Assembly: GCA_943737045.1 (NCBI GenBank)
Contig: CALSFV010000026.1
Coordinates: 496,001 to 560,000, forward strand
Source: Parapristionchus giblindavisi
Taxonomy: Eukaryota; Nematoda; Chromadorea; Rhabditida; Diplogasteridae
Direction: 5' to 3'
DNA: 64,000 nt
Shown here: positions 47,497 to 57,389 of the stretch, piece by piece
Layout: every line of letters starts with the position of its first letter
Position numbering within the stretch: position 1 is the first letter of the stretch
The notes under the pieces: generated by a model
Told to the model about the DNA's origin: nothing
The model's input: the letters and a program-made list of their open reading frames with translations, nothing else
Databases searched by the model: none
Translations under genes and position numbers: made by a program

Positions 47497-48683
47497 ATGT
47501 TAGCAAGAACTATCTACATTTTCGAGAAGCATCTGGGACTTGTCGCAATGATGCTCTGTAACAGGCAGCTTTATGGCTGGTAAGTGAGCCAATGTCTATA
47601 TCCTTCTATTATTGATTATGCTCTGACGTTAAACAATTATCACATAAACTTCAGGACGTCACATGAATACCCGAGGACTCGACCTATCTACGTCCGATCA
47701 ATTACCGACATTGCGATATATAGAAATGGTTCTTTCATAAGTAAGTACCTTTTGCCTATCATACAAACGATCAATTTCGGCAAATAATATCTGTATGTTA
47801 TGGCAAACAAATCAAATTTGTATTTCAGAATCTGAAGGTATTCTATATACCGATATGTATGATGGCTATGGCCATGTTATGAGTAGACCTCTTCATAGGC
47901 CTCCCTACAATCGCACATACATCACCATTGTTCTTACTAACCGTCGCTGTCCTTTGCAACTTCCTCGTGGAACAGGCATTAAGTTCTCGGGACATGTCTT
48001 TCTTGATCATTCAGGTAAAACATTGCACTTACTATGCATATAATAATTCACAGAATGAATGAATTAGTTTATTTACAGTACTCAGAATAAATGTTATGGA
48101 AATCAACCTTGACTTTAGAATTCAAGATGAGTATTTCTTAGAAATCGACAGGGCTTATGAATTTGCAGTTCTCGATTATTTGGAAATTCCCTGTCTATTA
48201 TCTTCTGTCCCGCATGCTGTCTTAGTCAGTATGTTATTTTTTACAATACGATTCTGATCATATTATATAACCATCCATTTGTAGATATAACTTAAGCCAG
48301 TCCTAATGGATAGTATGCTCCGAATTTCATTCATTATTTCATTACAGGAACTCAGGGTGTTCTCCACACTCCCGTAGCAAACAAAGAAGCACTTTTGTTA
48401 AATAGTGGCTACCTGGTTAAACTAACCGGAATCGAAGACCACGATACACCTCGCGAAGCCGGGAATGTCATTGCAATTATCGGTGCTCTTCGATATCTTC
48501 CTCAAAGTAAGACACTGACAATGCTATATATTTATATATTTTTACCCAATTGCTTCAGGACAAATTGTATTTCATGTTGTTCAATGGGATATTGTCAGAA
48601 TGAAAGATAAAGATGTACCATATATTGATGAGCATAACTATCCACTACTGGATGCGACAGTTACAACTGCTAACAACCTTTGA
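47497..48683 (+). CDS. Gene J, paralogue of gene I, 262 residues
   Basis: Exons 47497-47579, 47655-47740, 47829-48014, 48079-48228, 48348-48506 and 48559-48683 join in frame. Every intron falls at the position and phase seen in gene I, and exons 3 and 5 have identical lengths in the two genes (186 and 159). Shared blocks: SEGILYTDMYDGYGHVMSRP, FSGHVF, QGVLHTPVANKEALLL, REAGNVIAIIGALRYLPQ, WDIVRMK. The start is the first ATG of the first exon and gives 27 residues before intron 1. Function unknown. Confidence 0.75.
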
Positions 48684-48898
48684 ATAACCCCATAATTTAT
48701 AACATTACTTTTACTTATAACTCACTTACACCTTTTACACTTTATATTTTGCAATTCTTATATGTTATTCATTTGTACATATTTTAATGTTCACTGATTT
48801 TGATCATTCAACTTTTTTTTGTTATTTCATATAATCGCTTTATGTTATGTATAATAAAAGTATTTATCGTACTCATACTGAGGTTAGGTTTTTCCAAG

Positions 48899-48925
48899 AC
48901 CGTATTATATCGGTTATGAATATCT
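48899..48925 (+). promoter_or_regulatory. Promoter-like dyad 8, upstream of gene K
   Basis: ACCGTATTATATCGGTTATG then AATATCTGT, closest to the copy at 47282. About 400 bases before the gene K ATG. Confidence 0.55.
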
Positions 48926-49649
48926 GTACCTATAGGATAGGATGTATTATCGATCACTACGATAGAACGGTGTGGTTGAAAATTAAATAATGTGTTTCAA
49001 AGTTTGAGAACGGAAAAAAATTTGAAATTAATTTCTAATATTTAAATATAAAACTCTGAAATCACAATGTTCTTAAAAGCTCTTCTCAAAAACATTTTGA
49101 ATTAGGCGCCATGAATTACCGTAATCTAAATTCTGCTAAAGAAAAAAATATGTAAATTTAGCCACGTATTAATTTTTTCAATTTTTGCCCTTTATGTGAT
49201 TTCATGAAGCATTTATGTGTTGTAGGTGTGTTTATTTACAAACTTTTGTTTTAGAGTGGACGTGATTACGTTCCGGGAGTGTCTCTAATAGAGACATGAC
49301 CACCTGTCTACGGTTCCATGTAGCTGCTGCACAAGGCAAGAATGCAGAATTGCAAGGTAATCGTGCTAACTCTAAATTCAACTATTGCTCCAATAAGTCA
49401 TATATCTCCACTTAAATTATAATTATAGGACTCTTACGGGATTTTGTCGATTCTGCATCTGTCTCCTATAATGCTGCTCGAGCATTCCTCCAAAACCCTA
49501 ATCTCACAATCGGTACTCGTAGGTAAGTAAAAATAGTTAGATACCTGTAGGGCATAATAATAAATAACATTTTCAGCCGAGTTAGAGATTGGGCAATGAC
49601 GGTTCAAAGAATTGGATGGCCGTTCGATCCCTTATTTACATGTCCATTA

Positions 49650-50106
49650 CACTCACAGAAATTTCCCTTATATTTAAGGGAATAATTCCCTGGCTAAGGT
49701 ACCCCAAGAGAATTATTCCCAGTTATATAAGGGAATTATTTCCCATACCTGTAAGGGAATTATTGCCTTACATTTAAGGGATTTGAAATAGATTTAAACA
49801 ATAAGAAAAATTGGCAAAGTTGATTCACACTGGGTAGGAATCGAACCTACGAGGTTCGGATCTCTACACAACAATCTTGCCACTAAGCCATGTGGACATG
49901 TTCGAACTCTCGTAAAACTTGATGATAGCTGTAGTCGGACGCGCTCATACATGCATTGGAAATCCCTTATATGTAAGGCAATTTGTTAAGGGAATAATTC
50001 CCTAGTAAAAATTGCCTTACATATAAGGGATTGCGCGTAGATAAGGGAATTATTCCCTAGGGGAATTGCAGTTCCAAAACTTCCCTTAGGGAATTTTCTG
50101 TGAGTG
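49650..50106. mobile_element. 457-bp TIR element inserted in exon 3 of gene K
   Basis: Starts CACTCACAGAAATTTCCC and ends AGGGAATTTTCTGTGAGTG, flanked by TA at 49648-49649 and 50107-50108. Inside are many AAGGGAATTATTCCCTT-like palindromes and a tRNA-like core. Removing the element and one TA restores matching splice phases, so it entered a working exon. Its ends resemble, but are not the same as, the CACTGAGAG family. Confidence 0.85.
49836..49908 (-). other. tRNA-like core of the TIR element
   Basis: On the minus strand TGGCTTAGTGG (A box) and GGTTCGATTCC (B box) are present, and the T arm GTAGG...CCTAC pairs perfectly. The D and acceptor arms are incomplete. It is a degenerate tRNA-like sequence. 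Confidence 0.5.
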
Positions 50107-53100
50107 TAGACTGTGACTTAAACCAATACTTTGATCGAATTTTGAGCAATACCAAGAGATACAGGGTGTTGTTGATCGAGGCACCCACGGGAGCTGGCAA
50201 ATCAATAATTGTGAGATATTATACTTAATTTTCTACTTGGTTGTACAGAATATGATTGTAACACTTGAATTTAGATTCCGTCCATCGTCTTTAGAGCTTC
50301 TCATGAAATTCATGAAGAATTTCATTCTGCCCCTGATCGTGATCCGGGAGATGCCATCTTTGATTCTTTCAAAGCAATCCATCTCGTTCCCACTGGCGAA
50401 CAGACCGTCCAAACTTCTGAGATAGTAAGTTAACTTACCATCATGTTTCATGATATAGCCCAAAACATTTATTAATTAATATAATCAAAATATGAAAGGC
50501 GTTATTTTACAACCTAATTCCCTTGCAGTTGAAGCCGGGAATGCGTCGTTGTTGTGGGCTAAAGATTGGTAACTATTGCTCTGCCCGCAACATGAGAGGT
50601 GTCGAACATCAAGACCTCAACATCCACACCACCCAGTACCTCTTCTTAACCTACTTCTATGCCTTCCAAGTAAGAAATATTTGAAAATTAAGTATCCATA
50701 CACGACGACTTGTTCAGATTCTATCGAGGCACACATTCATCCACTATGTCGTACTGGATGAAGTTCATCTTCTCAATCCGGATATGGACAAAGTATGTTT
50801 AATAAATACTTAATTAACCACAAGTGACACTTTTCTATTTACTATTGCTATGACTGATTTTTTAAATTTCAGATCTTAAGAATTGTACGAAGGAGACTAT
50901 GGGACGGTAGCATTGGTAAATGTATTTTATTGTCTGCTACCATCTCTGATGAATTCCGCAATCGTCTCACACAATATTTCATCAATCATCAATTCTACAC
51001 CATGACAGTCGGAAGTACTCCTTATCGAATCGATACTGTGTAAGTATACGTAATACTATATATTTTTTAAATCATTTGCACTCCCTTTTTTGTTATATGT
51101 AAATCGATTTCAGACCTACACTCAGTGATTATTACTCGAGGGAAGCTATGTGGGATGCTCATCCAAGAACTGACTATCTTGATGATGATGTACTATACCA
51201 ATCAGAGTTGAGGGATGGAAAGCCGAACGTTCCTGTACTCAGGTGTCATTTTAAGTTCTGCTTTGAATTTTTATATTATTTTATTAATATACAGAAGAAG
51301 AGCTACCGAACTGACTGTCCGCCTCGTCGAGAAGAGTCTCTATGACCCCAACTTCCCGAGAATACCAAAGGATCCGGGAGCTGTGGTTTTTGTTCCGGGA
51401 AGTGGTGATGCCGCTGTGATGAAGGGAGAAGTCTTCAGACGTGTTCGTACAAAACTCGAGGAACGTGGTCAACACAACAAGGTCGATTGTGTCCGAATGA
51501 GCATGTTAGTGAATTTTATATATGAATTTGTTAGTGGCATGTTAGTGGATCTTATATATGAATTTTTCGATGTAATCAAATTAAATTTCAGGGTCAGTGG
51601 TACTGAGCGATCTGATCTCCACGTACTCAAGGACATTCCCAGCCCGACTACTGTCCGTGTGGTCAGTTACAACCATTCATACTGTACAATTTATGAACCT
51701 ATGTTTATATTATAGGTTTGTACCACTTCTGTCCTGGAGACTGGAGTTACTCTCTTAGGCGTTGGTCATATGGTAGATCTGGGACTTGTCAAAGTACCTT
51801 CCTACCATCTACGATCAGGAGTCGAAGAGCTTCTACCCATCTGGGTTGATTATCAACAGCATACTCAACGACGAGGTACAAAAAATAACCCACGTTAAAC
51901 TTATTTATTTTAATAATAACAAATTATTCATTTTTCAATTAATCACCTCTAATGTGTCATGTGTGTTGTTTTTAGGAAGAGTAGGACGCACAAGCCCGGG
52001 ACTTGTCTACACCTGCTACAGTAACCGAAGAGCTGATGAAATTGCACGAAGTGACAACTCCATGGATGTTCTCCAGAGAGCCTATAAGACCGTAAGTTCA
52101 TTCATTTACCTCGATAAGTGCATCTTAATTGGTATATTTTGTTGAAGTAATTGAAATCACTAAAAATAATTATAGTGATTGTGATATTCATTTGTAGGGT
52201 AATATCGCTCAAGTGCTGAATATCTATGAGCGTTTAATGTGTGAACAACGTCTCGATTCGTTCATGGAATTATATTACGAGGCTGCAATCCAGGTATATT
52301 TCCCCAATCCTTCTCCTTTATGAAATACTACTGTCAATATTTCCATATATTATTTTTAATTTGAAACATATTGTCTTTTCCAGGGCTTCATGAATCCACT
52401 CAATCGCAGTGTACAGAGACCCGATCTCTGTACCGTAGACGCTGTAGGCACAGCATACAGTCATTGTCTCAACTCGATGCCGCTTAATGACTGTAACATG
52501 CTTGCCTACTCTTGTATCTACAAGGTGATGGGACCTGTCATTGCTTTCCTCGCCAGCGATCGACTCCATCATCCAGCGACGAAGCGCCCGTCCAACAATC
52601 CCGACATGCCTGGAAGAGATGATTACAATTTCATCATCAACAAGTTTTCCCGGGAGTGTCGTCTTGAAGGATATTCTGACATTGTCGCCTACATGATCTT
52701 CTTGTTCAAGTATGTTCTTTTAAACAGTCTATATTTAATAAACATTTCTTACAGTGTATTGGCCGATATGCCCGACAACAGAGAGACGGTCCGGGAAAGT
52801 GTCGGAGACTTCAATCTTCCTCCATGGGTTAGAGAGCAGAGAAACGTAAACAAGGAAGGATTGGAAGAAGTAAATATTGATTTTATCTCCTTTTATATGC
52901 CTTTCGCACGTCATAAACCTTCTATCTAACGGTTTGTAGGTATGGCTTCATGCCTGCTCCATCGTCTCAGGACTCAGATGTCTCAATTTGATGGAGGACA
53001 CCAACGACATGTTCTCAGTGAACTCCGGTGGCCTCGAATTGGTGGACATCGGTAATCGAGGATACAACTTCATTACTCTGAACTCCAATCGACTTCGTCT

Positions 53101-53902
53101 ACTCAATAGTACGTATCAAATTTCCAAACAACTATATATTTCGCATTATTATTATTCTATTAATATAACTTGTATAATTATAATTACTGTTCAGTTGCCA
53201 TCACTACTTGCTTTGGAGACAAGATCCTCACTTATTCACAACATCAGCCTCAACCTCAACACACCTACTTCGAGCTCAATCCACCGTTCAAGTCATCAAA
53301 TGGAAGAGAGTATGTGTATGTGCAAGGAGAAAGGGCGGTCAATGTAAGTATAGTTTATCAAACAATCATTTATATAATACTAATTAAAAACTGCAAGTTT
53401 TACTTATTGCAGAGTCCACCGGGATGTGTCTGTGTTTATCGGAACATCTTCAAACATTCCGATGAAGAAGACTTCCTCACTGCATTCTTCCATCAAACAC
53501 CCACTTATGATCTACTTCTTCATGGAAATGCCTACGGTGCACACTATGACCATATTGATTACGAGGCTCGCACCATGACAGTACACACCAACACTGTCCC
53601 CGTCGTTTATCAGTTCGAAGACTTCAACCTCATGAGGCTGGTCATTGAAGTTAGACATCTTCAACATTATCTTCCGGGAGCTGTCCTTACGGATCGTATG
53701 AACTTCGTTGATATTGTTGAAAACTTCTTCCATGATAATCAGATTTTCGATCAACTTTTCGCCATCACCGAAATTACAGGTAAAAACATATCCTTTCACT
53801 TTTTTCATTTCAATCTGAAACAATATAAATATTATGTTTTCAGATGACGATCTCAAGCCCCATCGTATCCAGGATACATCATTCTTCACTCATCCGTATT
53901 AA

Positions 53903-54834
53903 TTATTCTGGGACAATGTCAAATCGAATCATTCGTTGATCCCGGGATAATGTCGACTCAGATATTATTTTTCCGATTTAATTCATTCAATATTATTTAT
54001 TCGTTCCTTCATTACTCATATCGTATTCCCTTTCCGTTTCCTTCCCTTTCCCCGATATCGTTTAACTCTTATTACTATTGTAGTAAAATCAGAAGATCTC
54101 TCCCTCTCCTCTCCTCCTATTCAATCATTATCTATTTGTTCAGTATTACTGACTGTTACTGCAGTAACATCTATTTATTTTATCCTGTAATGTGTCACTC
54201 CGAATCTTTTGATATCATCCAATCATTATTCATATCACTGACCTGTTTCCTGATATTGAAGACTTTTCATTTAATGTTAATCTTTATCACTACTCTGGTC
54301 TAATCAGAAGGTCTCTTACCTCTATCCCTATCCTCCCCCTCTCCTATCCTTTCCTCTATCCTCTCCTATAACTATCCACTCCTTCATTCGAACTCTTATT
54401 TTTCTGTATGACAGTCGTGTGTTACCGTAACATTTGTTTATTAGAAGATAAAATAAATAATTTTTTTTACAAATTGCACAAGAACAATTTATAACGAAAT
54501 CAATAATATAAGTCGTCTAAGATGTTAGCTTCCTTTCTTATGCTCCTTCTTCTACATTCCAGTCGTATCACTCGACGACGTCTTATCTTGAATAAAATAA
54601 GATTTTAGTTGTAACATAAAATACAAATTTAACATGGACAAAGTATACGGTATGTCTTTATATCTTGGTCGTTTATCAATCGTGTTCCGTACATATACAA
54701 CTGGTTCCCATTCTTTATTTATCATAACTCTTTACCAATCACATGTATTCAACCCTTCAGTCACTTACATATCCCTTCCTTTTTTTTAACATTAATTAGC
54801 AACTTAGTAACTTAGCTGGACTAAAAAACCCTAG
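53903..54834 (+). other. Gene K 3' UTR and Helitron right end
   Basis: Two GGGA words (53910, 53944) follow the stop codon. The rest is T- and CCTCTCC-rich with no frame; an AATAAATAAT signal lies near 54454. The terminus CTAG is at 54831-54834, with a short stem TTAGT/ACTAA at 54804-54824. Confidence 0.6.
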
Positions 54835-55030
54835 TCTACAGTAATATGCAATTAGACTACCGTACTTGGGATTGCCTACCATACCAATGATCTACGATCA
54901 ATAAATTAGACTTTCTTCACTTATCGTACACTAACTAGTGCGTTTTCTCTGTTCTAATAATCCTATCCCGTTATGATTAGCTCAAATTCATCTACAGTAA
55001 TATGCAATCAGACTACTGCACTTGGAATTA
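54835..55030. repeat. Continuation of the 156-bp satellite
   Basis: TCTACAGTAATATGCAATTA resumes exactly where the left array was cut and runs through about one and a quarter units before passing into the duplicated block. Confidence 0.93.
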
Positions 55031-56385
55031 GCTACCATACCAATGATCTGCGATCAATAAATCAAATTGTACACAAACAACAACAACACGAGAATATATC
55101 TTTATACATTATTGATTAACTCTCATTACCTTTCTCCGGGAGATCTTCACATTTCCCACTACGGTAGTCGATTGATGGAAGACATCCGTTCCTCATATCA
55201 GGTACGGTAGTTGATCGGGAAGTTTGACTGAAAATGGATTATTGATTAGTACAGTTTCATAGACATTATCTCTCAATATATCTAATAATATGATCATTAT
55301 CGATCATCAATGTTACTCTTACATTTAATTCCAATGCTATGAAGGTCATTTCTCTATGGTGGTTCCGCTGAAGTAATACTATTCCTACCGTACCATTGAC
55401 TGCTTCTACAGTATCCTCAGCAAATGTAATCCTACACTCAACAACTGCTACCCATCAGTCATTTATCTCCTACAGTATCCCATTATTATGGTCGTGGCAT
55501 GAAATACAACTAGACTATATCCAGTGCATTGGTCATAAATATACAGGTAGCTGGACTCTACAGGGCGGGTGAGGTGGTGCATCCGAACGAAAAATTGTAA
55601 AAAAAGGATAATATTACAGGGGAATTCCACGGCGGCCAGGGAATGCGAATATATATTTAAACAAATCAAACACTTCTTTCACTTATCGTACACAAACTAT
55701 CGAGTTTTCCATGTCCAAATAATCATATCCCGTTATGATAAGACTAGTTCTACGTTAATAATGGAAATCAAAGAAACAAACCATGCCACCACACTATTAT
55801 ACCACTATGCTATCACCAGGTGCTAATATCAAGTAGTAGTAAAGATCAAAACTAAAGTGGAAATGGATTATCCACATGTATAGAGGGTACATATCGGCAA
55901 TAGCATAAGAAAGTAATGCAATGTTCAAAAGCTATCAAAACGAAAATAAAACAGGCGAAAGAGTGAGTAAAACGAAAAGTAAAACGAGGAGTTTTCTTTG
56001 TTTTTTCTTTCCTTTCGCAACTTTTAAACAGAAAGTATGATGTCAAATCGACTTTCAATGAAATCGATGATTAAATAAACCCGTAAAAAATCAATGAATA
56101 ACCTTAATCTACCATAGACCAACAAATATCCGTGACCAATCCTCATCTACCCGTAATCCAACCAAAACCTACCGTACCCCTCCTCTACCGTGACCAAATT
56201 CTCTAACCCGTTGTGTCAACAGATTCAACAAGGTGTACTATTTATTTAGCTCTGCTATTGCCTCATTGTTTCAAATAGTGCACATTAACAATAGTTTCAA
56301 CCGCTTACTACCTCATCAAAGAAATGTTTCCCTTATTTTTCTGTTAGTCTACAAATCAAAAAAAAATTAGGTACATCGTACTCAC

Positions 56386-56483
56386 AATATGTTCATGAGA
56401 CAGTGTGTAGTCAAAGAGGTCAGGATGAAGGGATCGAGATATCAGCACCACCACTTCCACGTCGTTGTCCAAACAATGAGCGT
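56386..56483 (-). pseudogene. Second copy of the unrecognised host exon
   Basis: Same length, acceptor and donor as the exon at 18264-18361, with a few substitutions, for example DNDVEV for DSDVEL. The upstream exon is not duplicated with it. Either it is a non-functional copy or the real gene continues to the right. Confidence 0.4.
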
Positions 56484-56613
56484 CTACAAATATTGATTTT
56501 CTCATGATCAACTTAAAGTTATTTAATAAATATTATAAATCAATGGCGTAGACTGTATATGTGTGATCATTCATAGCAGTTGTTGCTTACTAGTGAGATA
56601 AAGAGAAGATCAG

Positions 56614-56751
56614 TGGCCGTATGCAAGAACAACTGGAAAACCGTTTTCCGGGAAAATGTGACGTCATTAGCGTAGGCGGAATTTTGGAAAACGCCTCCGC
56701 CTACGCTAATGACGTCTCATTTTCCCGGAAAACTGTTCTTGCATACGGCCA
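56614..56751. mobile_element. 138-bp palindromic MITE with CAG target duplication
   Basis: Starts TGGCCGTATGCAAGAAC and ends with its complement. CAG lies on both sides (56611-56613, 56752-56754), while the paralogous site near 18493 has a single CAG. The interior carries CCGCCTACGCTAATGACGTC and its complement. Family words also occur near 9112, 12240, 59980 and 62160. Confidence 0.85.
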
Positions 56752-57150
56752 CAGGACTTTTAAACCGACAATATGGTACAATCGAAGAAACAAACGATGA
56801 CACCCCTCGATGATTTAGAAAATTTGCTATTTTTCGCTTACTAAGGAAGCACCAAACTGTACGGAGGACATTCTGAAATCTACTTTTAGCCATCCCTGCA
56901 TGCGCGTATGGGTCGATTTCAGAATCTCCTCCGTAAAGTCTTATGTTTCCCTTGTTAGAAATAGTCATTTTAGCTTCTTTTCGCATCAAGTGACTGAAAA
57001 TTATCCATATATGGTGGGTCAATCCTCGCCTTACGAGGCTATGCAAATGTGTGGTTCTTGTCGCTAGCGACAAAGCCACCAATCACCCACCTCCACCCCC
57101 CCCCCCTCGAGGAGACTTGAACAGAACATTCACCCAGTCACATTCCCGTT

Positions 57151-57324
57151 TCACTCCTCCTTCATCCCCCACTCACCCTCTCCACTCGTTCCATCTGTAG
57201 CAGTAAGTAGATCGCTGTCGTCCCCGTCCACGTAATTGTCCTCATCGGCCATCTTCTTCAGTCGTCGTAGCTGCACCCCCATCAGCTTCTTCATCTCCTG
57301 CTTGTGCACCTTCTCCTCCTTCGC
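57151..57324 (-). CDS. Possible terminal host exon, charged coiled-coil-like
   Basis: Minus-strand exon after ATTATTCAG, encoding AKEEKVHKQEMKKLMGVQ, then RRLKKMADEDNYVDG and an acidic end with stop at 57151. It lies downstream of the DNAJC2-like exons on the same strand and could be that gene's last exon, though it does not resemble the usual DNAJC2 C-terminus. Confidence 0.35.
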   Translation of the reverse strand, partial: AKEEKVHKQEMKKLMGVQLRRLKKMADEDNYVDGDDSDLLTATDGTSGEGEWGMKEE

Positions 57325-57389
57325 CTGAATAATAATAATCACAATAATAATAATAATAATAATCATCTATTTATGCTTATTTATTTGCA

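Larger units (their letters stand above)
49296..53902 (+). pseudogene. Gene K, DExH-type SF2 helicase, interrupted by a TIR element
   Basis: Nineteen exons. Disregarding the insertion at 49650-50108, all phases agree and the product is about 942 residues. Helicase motifs: APTGAGKS (Walker A, end of exon 3), VVLDEVH (Walker B), LLSATIS (motif III), CTTSVLETGVTL (motif V) and QRRGRVGRT (motif VI). The QRRGRVGR form occurs in DEAH and NS3-type SF2 helicases, which act mainly on RNA. The 500-residue C-terminal part has no family I recognise. As the sequence stands, a stop (49683-49685) lies inside the inserted element, so only about 60 residues can be made unless the element is spliced out. It is not a usual Helitron gene. 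Confidence 0.75.
22269..53954 (+). other. Element-wide bipartite word GGGA-N(0-5)-TGTC, about 67 copies
   Basis: Exact matches read by eye begin at 22269, 22424, 22562, 22845, 22913, 23104 and continue at about one per 480 bases to 53910 and 53944. Spacers are mostly 1-3 bases, and C or CC often precedes GGGA. Copies fall in 5' leaders, coding exons and 3' UTRs, always in transcript sense, with one antisense match near 51633. In coding exons several codon phases are used: GGG-ACT-GTC in genes A-C, CGG-GAA-TGT in RepHel and K, CCG-GGA-TTG-TCC in the Rep domain. The nucleotides rather than the residues are therefore the common feature. I saw no exact match in the flanks. Confidence 0.85.
21758..54834 (+). 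mobile_element. 33-kb Helitron carrying about ten cargo and transposition genes
   Basis: The insertion splits a 156-bp satellite unit whose intact sequence (CTCATCTACAG) is known from a dozen neighbouring copies. Left junction: CTCA then TCCCTTACTTAC. Right junction: AAACCCTAG then TCTACAG. That is 5'-A|TC...CTAG|T-3' with no target-site duplication, the hallmark of a canonical Helitron. A weak 5-bp stem (TTAGT 54804-54808 with ACTAA 54820-54824) lies six bases before CTAG, where Helitrons usually have a stronger hairpin. The element encodes RepHel and an RPA-like protein, as Helitrons often do, and unusually also A-E, I, J and an SF2 helicase. All genes point the same way. Size 33,077 bp. 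Confidence 0.93.
55031..56838. repeat. Segmental duplication, right copy
   Basis: Matches 15362-18572. It lacks the SINE and the foldback element, showing single TACAGGG (near 55560) and GAATATATATTTAAA (near 55646) empty sites. It also contains the exon copy at 56386-56483. Confidence 0.88.

Noticed and set aside
49650..50106. Retained intron of gene K
   Set aside because: The segment is bounded by inverted repeats and a TA duplication rather than GT/AG, which fits a DNA transposon insertion.
22269..53954. GGGA-N-TGTC as a consequence of a conserved peptide such as G-x-V
   Set aside because: The word also occurs in UTRs and in other codon phases (R-E-C, R-D-M-S, P-G-L-S), so no single peptide explains it.
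54804..54824. Strong Helitron 3' hairpin
   Set aside because: Only a 5-bp stem with an 11-base loop is found; it is noted as weak and the end call rests on the junctions instead.
21758..54834. Polinton/Maverick or integrated DNA virus
   Set aside because: No protein-primed DNA polymerase, retroviral-type integrase, capsid or packaging ATPase was seen, and the ends and RepHel are those of a Helitron.
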